Shown here: piece after piece, positions 1 to 6,267 of the stretch
How the letters are laid out: each line of letters begins with the position of its first letter
Position numbering within the stretch: position 1 is the first letter of the stretch
Source: Dehalococcoidia bacterium
Lineage (GTDB): Bacteria > Chloroflexota > Dehalococcoidia > Plut-88900
DNA length: 6,267 nt
Assembly: GCA_012270635.1 (NCBI GenBank)
Contig: JAAXHX010000021.1
Coordinates: forward strand, 1 to 6,267
Direction of reading: 5' to 3'
Notes under the pieces: model-generated
The model's input: the letters and a program-made list of their open reading frames with translations, nothing else
Databases searched by the model: none
What the model was told of the DNA's origin: nothing
Program-made: the position numbers and the translations under genes

Positions 1-906
1 GTCCGTCAACCCTATCGGCTCGGCCAACTCGCCCATTATGTCCCCGGGGGCGGGGCCTGCACCGCCCAGCACATCCATGTCAAAGTGTACGTATACACCA
101 TCGGTGCCCTGGTAGGCACGATCGAGCTCGTTGACCACGCCCTCGATGCCCAGGCTTCGCACCTCCCACGAGGAGATGAATCGGGCGCCTTCCCGCAGGT
201 AGCGGCGCACAATGTCCTTCTTCTCCAGCATTCCCCTCTCGCCGATCTCGACCAGGGTGCTCGGGTGCATGTTCTCCAGGAACTCGTACATCTTGTGCTT
301 CCAGCTGCCGCTGCCGGCGATGCGGGGGTCGTTGGTCATCCGGTCTATTTTGGCCGCGTCCCAATGGGTGTCGAGGCTTACGCAGCCCACCTGTCCGGCG
401 GTGTGCTCCGAAATCGCCTTGGCTATGGCGAAGGACCCCAGGGGCGAGTTCTGCCCTATCACTATCGGGATGCCCCCCGCCTCCAGCACGTCACCGACTT
501 TCTCCTCCACCGCCGCCTGCGCCTTCAAGATGTTCTCGGGAGTCTGGGAGACGTTGACCTCTTCGGGGATGTCAGCGTCTCCGTAGTCCACTACGTTCAG
601 GTGTTCGAAGACGTCTATGTCGAAGTCCTGGATGTACCCGGACCCGTACCGCACCGACTGCTGTCTCACCCTCTTAGGCCCCGAGATCCACTCCCACTTG
701 TCCACGCCGGCGTACTTGTCCGTCGCCGTGGCCACGTACGGCGCCCCGATAATCACCACGTCTTGTCCCTTCAACTCGTCTTTGGAAGTGACGTGGGGAA
801 CGCCCAGGAAGGTGGGCAGTTCGTCGGTAATCAATGGGAACTTTTGGCGAGATGCGAAGCTGTTGGTCAAGAACTCCTGCCAATCGGGGTATTTCATCGA
901 GCACAT
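1..906 (-). CDS. Ureohydrolase (arginase/agmatinase) family protein, divergent, C-terminus cut by window edge
   Basis: The 302 visible codons translate into an arginase-fold protein; the frame stays open to the window edge, so the C-terminus is missing. Characterised family members hydrolyse guanidino or formimino groups at a two-manganese (sometimes nickel) site in the cytoplasm. Visible landmarks are VVIIGAPY (residues 50-57), SGPKRVRQQS (75-84, the usual GPxxIR region), DTHWD (179-183, the DAHxD metal motif) and FDMDV (275-279, the DxD metal motif). The usual GGDHS motif is replaced by GQNSP (151-155), so the first metal-binding histidine appears to be Ser154. The DP after DxD is replaced by GG (281-282). 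The start is well supported by GAGGAGG six bases before ATG 906; ATG 897 is a weaker alternative. It lies 49 bp downstream of the FAD oxidoreductase and is probably co-transcribed with it. Family is confident; substrate and even hydrolase activity are open. Confidence 0.85.
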   Translation of the reverse strand, partial: MCSMKYPDWQEFLTNSFASRQKFPLITDELPTFLGVPHVTSKDELKGQDVVIIGAPYVATATDKYAGVDKWEWISGPKRVRQQSVRYGSGYIQDFDIDVFEHLNVVDYGDADIPEEVNVSQTPENILKAQAAVEEKVGDVLEAGGIPIVIGQNSPLGSFAIAKAISEHTAGQVGCVSLDTHWDAAKIDRMTNDPRIAGSGSWKHKMYEFLENMHPSTLVEIGERGMLEKKDIVRRYLREGARFISSWEVRSLGIEGVVNELDRAYQGTDGVYVHFDMDVLGGAGPAPGDIMGELAEPIGLTD

Positions 907-942
907 ATCGGTCCTCCTCAATTCTTGGGTCTTCGGGAAATG

Positions 943-955
943 CGGGCGAGGCCCG
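943..955 (-). other. Small GC hairpin between the two leftward genes
   Basis: Directly after the oxidoreductase stop codon the transcript reads CGGGC-CTC-GCCCG, a perfect 5-bp all-GC stem with a 3-base loop. No run of T follows, so it is not a standard intrinsic terminator. It could protect the upstream mRNA 3' end or lower expression of the downstream ureohydrolase. In a GC-rich genome it could also be chance. Confidence 0.3.
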
Positions 956-2125
956 TCACCCCATCACTTTCGAAGAATAGTCCACCTTGTTCAGGGCGTC
1001 GTCACCGAACCGGGAGATGCCCAAGCTTTCAATATCGATGCTTGTTGCCTTGCCATCCACGATCATCTCCGCTACGAGTTGCCCCACTGCCGGCGATTCC
1101 TTGAACCCGTGTCCATTGAACCCCGTGCAGATGTAGAGCGCGTCTATCCCGTCCACTTTGTCGATTATCGGGTGGCCGTCCGGCGTGTTGGTGTACAGGC
1201 CCGCATACCCGGTGAAATACTCCGCCTCCCCCAGCCCTGGGGCCCGTTTCGCCACCCGACCCCACATCCGCTCGATGTAGTCCATGCCGGGTTTCTGGTC
1301 ATAGTCGTCGGGATCAGCCTCGATCTCCAGCTCCACGTCTCCGACCAGGGTCAGGTCGGGGCTTTCCGGCCTCATGTAGGCCATGTTCACCAGGTCCCCG
1401 ATCACCGGGTGCTCGGGAAGAACGGCCATGCGTCGTTTGAGGAAGATAACTTCGTGCCGAGTCGCCGTCAGGGGCAGGTCCACGCCGAGACCCTTCATCA
1501 GCCCTACGGACCACGGCCCCGCCGCCACTACCGCGGTGTCCGTCTCGATGCGCCCCTCCCTTGTCTCCACGGCAACGACCCTGTCATTCACAATCTCCAC
1601 GCCGAGAGCCGGGTTGTCCAGCAGCAGCTGCGCCCCCATCCCCCTGGCAGCGGTTGCGAACCCCTGGCCAACGCTCGGGGGGTCGGCGTAGCCCGACTGC
1701 GGCTCGAAGCATATCGAGTCCGACTCATCGAAATACACATAGGGCGCAACTTCTCGGGCCTGGCGCACGTCGAGGACCCGGGTGTCGATGCCCAGGGACT
1801 GCTGCATCGCTATGTTACGCCGGAAGGATTCTTCGGCCTGCGGCGGCGCTACGAACATCGCCCCGGAGTTGACGAAGCCGGAATCCCCACCGACTATCTG
1901 GTCAAAGTCGCGGATCGTCTCCAGGCTCGTTAGCGCCAGCCGAGCGTTCACCTCGCTGGAGTAGTGCATCCGCACGATGCCCGAGGACCGGCCCGTCGAG
2001 CCTGCACCCAGGGACTCCTTCTCGACGAGCACGGTATCCGTGACTCCGCGTCGGGCCAGGTTGAAGAGAATACTGCACCCCATCACCCCTCCGCCTATGA
2101 CGACAACGTCAGCCCTGGGTTTCAT
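956..2125 (-). CDS. FAD-dependent oxidoreductase, DAO family (glycine/sarcosine oxidase-like)
   Basis: This 389-residue protein has a normal length and complete layout for the D-amino-acid oxidase (DAO) family, which oxidises amino acids or secondary amines with FAD. The N-terminal dinucleotide fold shows VVVIGGGVMG (7-16) and an acidic residue, Glu35 in VLVEKES, placed to bind the adenosine ribose. SGIVRMHYS (48-56) follows. The C-terminal FAD and substrate region shows TPDGHPIID (314-322) and TGFNGHGFKESPAVG (334-348), typical of sarcosine/glycine oxidase relatives. There is no signal peptide, so it is probably cytoplasmic. ATG 2125 is preceded by GGAGG at a 5-base gap. It is the first gene of a leftward operon with the ureohydrolase. 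The exact substrate, and whether oxygen or another acceptor is used, cannot be read from the sequence; dehydrogenases occur in the same family. Confidence 0.92.
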   Translation of the reverse strand: MKPRADVVVIGGGVMGCSILFNLARRGVTDTVLVEKESLGAGSTGRSSGIVRMHYSSEVNARLALTSLETIRDFDQIVGGDSGFVNSGAMFVAPPQAEESFRRNIAMQQSLGIDTRVLDVRQAREVAPYVYFDESDSICFEPQSGYADPPSVGQGFATAARGMGAQLLLDNPALGVEIVNDRVVAVETREGRIETDTAVVAAGPWSVGLMKGLGVDLPLTATRHEVIFLKRRMAVLPEHPVIGDLVNMAYMRPESPDLTLVGDVELEIEADPDDYDQKPGMDYIERMWGRVAKRAPGLGEAEYFTGYAGLYTNTPDGHPIIDKVDGIDALYICTGFNGHGFKESPAVGQLVAEMIVDGKATSIDIESLGISRFGDDALNKVDYSSKVMG

Positions 2126-2145
2126 CTTTTCCTCCGCCTTTGAAA

Positions 2146-2175
2146 ATCATATTGTCGAGATTAGGGCTCCGTCAA
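2146..2175 (-). promoter_or_regulatory. Sigma-70-type promoter of the leftward oxidoreductase-ureohydrolase operon
   Basis: Read leftward, TTGACG (2175-2170) and TATGAT (2151-2146) each match the sigma-70 consensus at 5 of 6 bases and are 18 bp apart. Transcription would start near 2139-2141, leaving an untranslated leader of only about 14-16 bases that is just long enough to include the GGAGG at 2135-2131. The position in front of ATG 2125 fits. Confidence 0.6.
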
Positions 2176-2181
2176 TCGGGT

Positions 2182-2196
2182 TCCTTCACAGAAGGA
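2182..2196. promoter_or_regulatory. 15-bp inverted repeat behind the leftward promoter, possible operator
   Basis: TCCTTC-ACA-GAAGGA is a perfect inverted repeat with 6-bp arms and a 3-bp centre. It lies 6 bp upstream of the -35 box of the leftward promoter, in the spacer between divergent transcription units. That is a common place for an activator or shared-regulator site. No T-tract accompanies it and no regulator gene is in the window, so the regulator is unknown. Confidence 0.35.
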
Positions 2197-2199
2197 TAT

Positions 2200-2233
2200 A
2201 TGAAAACGTCACGGGGATGACATAGTATATGAT
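2200..2233 (+). promoter_or_regulatory. Weak candidate promoter for the rightward nuclease/CoA-transferase unit
   Basis: The most AT-rich stretch before the rightward genes contains ATGAAA (2200-2205) 17 bp before TAGTAT (2223-2228), each matching the consensus at 4 of 6 bases. An overlapping TATGAT at 2228-2233 is a better -10 box but has no recognisable -35 at 17 bp. A promoter is expected somewhere here because the genes diverge, but its exact place is uncertain. Confidence 0.25.
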
Positions 2234-2295
2234 GAATGGGTTGGTAGGGGCTATGAACGTCGGAAGGCAGGGGCGCGATTGTTCAGGGTAGGCGA

Positions 2296-2868
2296 ATGAG
2301 GGGCCGCATTAACCAAGTGGAGAGAACCGTCAAGAAAAAGCGCAAGGAAACTTTGGCGGGGATCGCGTTCTTGCTCACCTGTCTCGCCCTTTCTTGCAGC
2401 GATGACTTGGCAGGTAACCAAGACAGCTTTGCCGAGACAACTAAAACTGCTCCTGCGGTCTTCCCTGCGCCTTCAGGGACCACACACGAGGCGCTGGTTG
2501 TAAAGGTGATAGATGGGGATACGGTGGAGTTGGCCTCCGGGGAGCGAGTACGCTACATAGGTATGGACACCCCCGAGATGGGGCCTCCGCCCAAGTGCGG
2601 CGCGGAGGCGGCTAGGGCTCGGAACCGACAACTAGTGGAAGGCAAGCTGGTGGAACTGCTGCCGGGGCCGGAGGACCGTGATGTCTATGGAAGGCTGTTG
2701 CGCTATGTGTTTGCAGCTCAGACATTCGTCAATGCGGAACTGGTTAGCGAAGGTTACGCGCTCGCCAAAACATACCACCCCGACGAGCAGTATCACGAGC
2801 TGTTCAGCCGGTTGGGCCGGGAAGCCGAAGGCGCTGGCCGAGGCTTGTGGCGCACGTGTGGATGGTGA
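2296..2868 (+). CDS. Staphylococcal-nuclease-like (thermonuclease) lipoprotein
   Basis: This 190-residue protein has a basic N-terminus (KKKRK, 13-17), a hydrophobic stretch (20-33) and a likely lipobox ending at Cys34 (LALSC). It therefore looks exported and lipid-anchored, followed by a low-complexity linker to about residue 62. The rest is an SNase (OB-fold) domain. By alignment with S. aureus nuclease the catalytic and calcium residues are kept: Asp75 in VIDGDTV, Arg86, Asp91 and Glu94 in VRYIGMDTPE, and Arg133 in YGRLLRY. It should be an active Ca2+-dependent, sugar-nonspecific nuclease at the cell surface, for nutrient scavenging or DNA turnover. Cys101 and Cys188 could form a disulfide. 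The Shine-Dalgarno before ATG 2296 is poor (AGGG, then AGG); GTG or TTG starts at residues 8 or 20 are possible, but 2296 keeps the full basic region. It is visibly less GC-rich than its neighbours and functionally unlike them. Confidence 0.9.
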   Translation: MRGRINQVERTVKKKRKETLAGIAFLLTCLALSCSDDLAGNQDSFAETTKTAPAVFPAPSGTTHEALVVKVIDGDTVELASGERVRYIGMDTPEMGPPPKCGAEAARARNRQLVEGKLVELLPGPEDRDVYGRLLRYVFAAQTFVNAELVSEGYALAKTYHPDEQYHELFSRLGREAEGAGRGLWRTCGW

Positions 2869-2984
2869 ATTTCCGACAGAACAACGATGAGTACGACGGA
2901 ATGATCAAGCGGCTGTTCGGCGTAGGAGAGGCTTCAGGGCCTTGGCCCAAAGAAGAAAGCGGAACACTTGATGCTGCCTCTTGA
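2862..2984 (+). CDS. Possible 40-residue ORF bridging the nuclease and the first CoA-transferase
   Basis: A 40-codon frame starts at ATG 2862, overlapping the nuclease stop codon (2866-2868), and ends at TGA 2982-2984, just inside the first CoA-transferase. The product is hydrophilic, with the segment YDGMIKRLFG near residues 11-20. The overlaps at both ends would suit translational coupling, but there is no Shine-Dalgarno and I recognise no family. It may equally be chance, or the remains of an old C-terminal extension. Confidence 0.2.
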   Translation: MVNFRQNNDEYDGMIKRLFGVGEASGPWPKEESGTLDAAS

Positions 2985-4176
2985 CGGCGTCCGAGTCATC
3001 GATCTCTCCCAGGACGTCGCCGGCCCCTTTTGCACGAGGCTCATGGCCGACCAGGGCGCCGACGTAATCAAGGTCGAGCCTCCCAATTGCGGAGACCGCG
3101 CCCGTCGCCTGGCGCCCTTCCCCCACACCCTCCCTCACCCCGAGGCCGGCGGAACGTTCCAATACTTAAACCTCGGCAAGCGCGGGGTGACGCTCAACCT
3201 GGCCTGTGAAGGCGGCAAGAAAGCATTGAGGACGCTCGTCGCGGGAGCGCAGGTCCTGGTGGAGAGTTTCGAGCCGGGCGTCATGGAGTCCCAGGGTATC
3301 GGGTATGCCCCGATGGCCGAGGTCAACCCGGCCCTGGTGATGACCTCCGTGACCCATTTCGGTCAGTCGGGGCCGTACAGGCATTTCAAGGCCGACGAGA
3401 TAACCCAGTACGGTATGGGCGGCCCGATGTCCGTGACCGGCTCCCCGGACCACCCGCCTCTCAACGTCGCCGACGGCATCGTCTTTCACCAAGCGGGCGC
3501 CGCAGCGGCCCTGGCCACCATGATCGCCTTCTTCGAAAGCGAGGTCACTGGCGTCGGGGACCACCTGGACATATCGATCATGGAGACCCAGGCGGGCAAC
3601 ATAGACCGTCGCAGTCTCACGTTCCTGGCTTACCAGTACACGGGAGAGAGGAGCGGACGCCTGCCCGCCGAAGTGGGCATGGCCAGCGGCATCTTCCCCA
3701 CGAGCAACGGCTACATGGCCCTCGACGCCGCCACCCCTGCCGCGCTCCAAAACCTCCCCACTCTCATCGAGTCTCCCGAACTGGCCCACGACCCCCGGTT
3801 CTCGGACCCCGACGCCCGGCACGAGTCCGAGAATGCAGCCATGATTCAGTCCCGCATCCTGGAGTGGGCCCTGCAGCAGGACAATCAGTCGGCGTGGCGC
3901 AAGGCCCAGGAGCACCGGGCGATGGCCGCGCCCATCAACAACGCCCAGGACCTTCTCGCAGACCCCCACTACTCTTATCGCAGCTTCTGGAACCGCATCG
4001 AAGGCCCCCTGGGGACCGTCCGTTACCCCGGGTCGCCCCTGACCATGGGTGGAGCGCGAGTCTCGGCGCGCAGGCCCGCCCCGACCCTCGGGGAGCACAA
4101 CGTTGAAATCCTCGGTGGGGAGCTGGGATTCAGCCGAGAAGAGCTGGCCAAGCTGAAACAGTCAGGAGTCATCTAA
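2971..4176 (+). CDS. CaiB/BaiF family (class III) CoA-transferase, first of a tandem pair
   Basis: This is a full-length class III CoA-transferase of 401 residues, a family that moves CoA between organic acids through an aspartyl-CoA intermediate. The N-terminal signature LPLDGVRVIDLSQDVAGPFC is followed by LMADQGADVIKVEPP and LNLGKRGVTLNL. The probable catalytic aspartate is Asp168 in NVADGIVFH, aligned by position with Asp169 of formyl-CoA transferase. The second lobe shows DPRF, DPHY, PGSPLTM and LGEHN, all typical of the family. A TTG directly before the ATG (2968) could add one residue; I prefer ATG 2971. The Shine-Dalgarno is weak (a purine-rich AAGAAGAAAGCGG). It follows the nuclease after 102 bp and is almost fused to the next paralogue, with a 2-bp gap. 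Family is very sure; the CoA donor and acceptor cannot be told from sequence. Confidence 0.94.
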   Translation: MLPLDGVRVIDLSQDVAGPFCTRLMADQGADVIKVEPPNCGDRARRLAPFPHTLPHPEAGGTFQYLNLGKRGVTLNLACEGGKKALRTLVAGAQVLVESFEPGVMESQGIGYAPMAEVNPALVMTSVTHFGQSGPYRHFKADEITQYGMGGPMSVTGSPDHPPLNVADGIVFHQAGAAAALATMIAFFESEVTGVGDHLDISIMETQAGNIDRRSLTFLAYQYTGERSGRLPAEVGMASGIFPTSNGYMALDAATPAALQNLPTLIESPELAHDPRFSDPDARHESENAAMIQSRILEWALQQDNQSAWRKAQEHRAMAAPINNAQDLLADPHYSYRSFWNRIEGPLGTVRYPGSPLTMGGARVSARRPAPTLGEHNVEILGGELGFSREELAKLKQSGVI

Positions 4177-4178
4177 CC

Positions 4179-5483
4179 ATGCAGCGCTTGCCCCTGGAGG
4201 GCGTCCGGGTCCTGGACATTACTCAGATCTGGGCGGGGCCTTATGCCACTCAGCTCATGGCCGACTGGGGCGCAGAGGTCATCCGCATCGAGTCGACTCA
4301 GATTGCGCCCATCTCCACACGGGTGTGGTCCCGGGAACGGACGCCCCCGCCGCCCGGGATCTGGTGGCTCGCCTATCCCGATTGGGAGATGGGAGAAAAC
4401 CGCGCCAACCGCTTCGCACTCTTCAACGTCCACGCCCGCAACAAGCGAAGCGTGACCATGGACCTCACCCGACCCGAAGGGCGCGCCGTCTTCGACAGCC
4501 TATTGCAGGTCAGCGACGTCTTGCTGGAGAACAACACCCCCACGACGATGGCAAAGCTGGGTATCGACTACAAATCCGTGCGGAGGCAAAGGCCCGACAT
4601 CATCATGGTGCGGATGCCGGGCTTCGGCCTGGATGGGCCCTACACAAACTACCGGTCCATGGGCAATCATGCGGAGGCGGTCTCGGGTCACACCTGGCTG
4701 CGCAACTACACGGACACCGATTTTTCGGCTTGCAGCGCCACGACGGTCGGGGACGGGATAGCAGGGCTGTATGGGGCCTTCGCCACGGTGAGCGCGCTCA
4801 GGGCCCGGCGGCGCACCGGCAGGGGCTGCCTTATAGAGCTTGCCCAAGTCGAGGCCATGGCGTCTTTCATGCCCAGGCAGATCCTGGAATGCGCCATCAA
4901 CCGCCGGGTCCCCAGTGCGCTCGGCAACCGGCACTGGTCCCTGGCCCCCCACGACTGTTTCCCCTGCAAGGGGGAGGACAGGTGGGTCACCATCGCCATC
5001 GGCACGGACGATGAATGGGAGGGATTTGTGCGGGCCCTCGGCGGGCCCGGATGGGCCAGGGACCGCCGGTTTGCCACCGTAACCGGCCGATATAATAACC
5101 AGGATGAAATTGGCAAGCACATCACCAAGTGGACCCTTGAACGGGACCCCTATGAGGTCGCGTCCCTGCTCCAGACTCACGGCGTGGCCGCCGGGCCCGT
5201 CATCTTCGATGAGGACGCCTACAGCGACCCGCATTACGATGCGCGCGGGTTCTTCCAATCCGTCACCCAAATGGACTGCGGCGCCCACCTGTATCCGGGC
5301 ATCATGTGGAAAGCCGAGGGCCACCCCAACCAAATCAGGATGCCTCCCTGCCGCCTGGGGGAGCACAACGAATACGTGTACTCGGGGCTCCTGGGCTGCA
5401 CTCCTGAGGACTGGGCCCGTATGGAAGCCGAGGGGCATATCGGCACGTATTACGCCATAGACCGTCCGGCCAAGTTGTCCTGA
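4179..5483 (+). CDS. CaiB/BaiF family (class III) CoA-transferase, second of a tandem pair
   Basis: This 434-residue paralogue of the preceding gene shares its opening pattern (LPLEGVRVLDITQIWAGPY, then LMADWGAEVIRIES). The likely catalytic aspartate is Asp192 in TVGDGIAGLYG, before the typical RRTGRGCLIELAQ. The C-terminal lobe has HDCFPCKGEDRWV, DRRF, DPHYDARGFF and LGEHN. Compared with the first copy it carries about 15 extra residues between the IES motif and the NKRSVTMDL motif (roughly 40-82), including PPPP and WW. It also has a longer tail. AGGAG lies inside the previous gene about 10 bases before ATG 4179, so translation is probably coupled. The pair may be two subunits of one enzyme, as in Chloroflexus SmtA/SmtB and the BbsE/BbsF type, or two separate enzymes with related substrates. 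Confidence 0.94.
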   Translation: MQRLPLEGVRVLDITQIWAGPYATQLMADWGAEVIRIESTQIAPISTRVWSRERTPPPPGIWWLAYPDWEMGENRANRFALFNVHARNKRSVTMDLTRPEGRAVFDSLLQVSDVLLENNTPTTMAKLGIDYKSVRRQRPDIIMVRMPGFGLDGPYTNYRSMGNHAEAVSGHTWLRNYTDTDFSACSATTVGDGIAGLYGAFATVSALRARRRTGRGCLIELAQVEAMASFMPRQILECAINRRVPSALGNRHWSLAPHDCFPCKGEDRWVTIAIGTDDEWEGFVRALGGPGWARDRRFATVTGRYNNQDEIGKHITKWTLERDPYEVASLLQTHGVAAGPVIFDEDAYSDPHYDARGFFQSVTQMDCGAHLYPGIMWKAEGHPNQIRMPPCRLGEHNEYVYSGLLGCTPEDWARMEAEGHIGTYYAIDRPAKLS

Positions 5484-5570
5484 CGCCGAACGTCGTGTCG
5501 GTCAAGCCGGGCCCCACCTGACCCCCAAAAAAGTGGCCGGGCGCCGGTGGTTGTCGCACTCCCGTAAGAC

Positions 5571-5599
5571 TTCCAAAAGGCGTCGATTGGTGCTACCAT
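5571..5599 (+). promoter_or_regulatory. Candidate extended -10 promoter for katG
   Basis: TGCTACCAT (5591-5599) fits the extended -10 pattern TGnTAnnnT, with TACCAT matching 4 of 6 bases. A poor -35 (TTCCAA, 5571-5576) lies 17 bp upstream. Transcription would start near 5606, giving a leader of about 63 bases before the katG ATG. A separate promoter makes sense because no gene is close behind the CoA-transferase stop at 5483. Confidence 0.35.
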
Positions 5600-5606
5600 G
5601 AGACAA

Positions 5607-6267
<661 letters not shown>

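Noticed and set aside
151..460. Reading the ureohydrolase as a pseudogene because of its odd GGDHS region
   Set aside because: The frame is open for all 302 visible codons with normal codon use, a strong ribosome binding site and preserved DTHWD and DMD motifs. Divergence of function is more likely than decay.
85..1933. Long rightward open frames (85-1104, 339 codons; 617-1933, 438 codons) opposite the leftward genes
   Set aside because: They lie antisense to the ureohydrolase and FAD oxidoreductase, whose translations show clear family motifs and good ribosome binding sites. The antisense products are Arg/His/Pro/Val-rich without any motif, as expected for GC-rich shadow frames.
2229..2291. 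20-codon frame just before the nuclease gene as a leader peptide
   Set aside because: It has no Shine-Dalgarno, and its start overlaps the candidate -10 region, so it may not be transcribed. Unlike the katG leader it has no stop-start overlap.
3166..5438. Long leftward open frames (3166-4098 and 4500-5438) opposite the CoA-transferases
   Set aside because: Both are antisense to well-supported CaiB/BaiF genes, have no recognisable domains, and are explained by the codon bias of the real genes.
5481..5554. Possible terminator after the second CoA-transferase
   Set aside because: A bulged stem can be drawn around the stop codon (TGAC...CGA with TCGGTCA) and another between CCAC and GTGG near 5515-5537, but neither is followed by a T-run on the plus strand. 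The A-run at 5526-5532 would give a T-run only on the opposite strand, where no gene needs one and the stem is just 4 bp.

Overview
This 6.3 kb window is densely coding and GC-rich, so it is clearly bacterial. Its gene content is a DAO-type FAD oxidoreductase, a divergent ureohydrolase, a paired set of class III CoA-transferases and a KatG. That mix would fit a heterotrophic lineage rich in such catabolic families, for example the SAR202/Dehalococcoidia side of Chloroflexota. This placement is inferred from gene content alone; the window holds no rRNA or marker gene.

Layout. Positions 1-2125 are a leftward operon. A FAD-dependent oxidoreductase (2125 to 956) is followed 49 bp later by an arginase/agmatinase-family protein (906 to 1, C-terminus outside the window). 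A good leftward promoter (TTGACG, 18 bp, TATGAT) lies at 2146-2175, and a short perfect inverted repeat sits just behind it. From 2296 the genes run rightward: a staphylococcal-nuclease-like lipoprotein (2296-2868), then two paralogous CaiB/BaiF CoA-transferases (2971-4176 and 4179-5483) separated by 2 bp. A 185-bp gap contains a candidate extended -10 promoter, a 15-bp palindrome and an 11-codon leader ORF. It is followed by the first 199 codons of a catalase-peroxidase, katG (5669 to the window end).

How the genes may work together. The leftward pair could act on one nitrogen compound: the ureohydrolase fold cleaves guanidino groups to urea plus an amine, and DAO-type oxidases take glycine-like or N-methylated amines. 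The tight CoA-transferase pair may form one heteromeric enzyme that activates an organic acid by CoA exchange. KatG would remove H2O2, including any made by a flavin oxidase, but it appears to have its own promoter. The substrates of all four metabolic enzymes are unknown.

No RNA gene, CRISPR array, mobile element or long repeat was seen. The most unusual points are the altered metal-ligand motifs of the ureohydrolase and the palindrome plus coupled leader ORF in front of katG.
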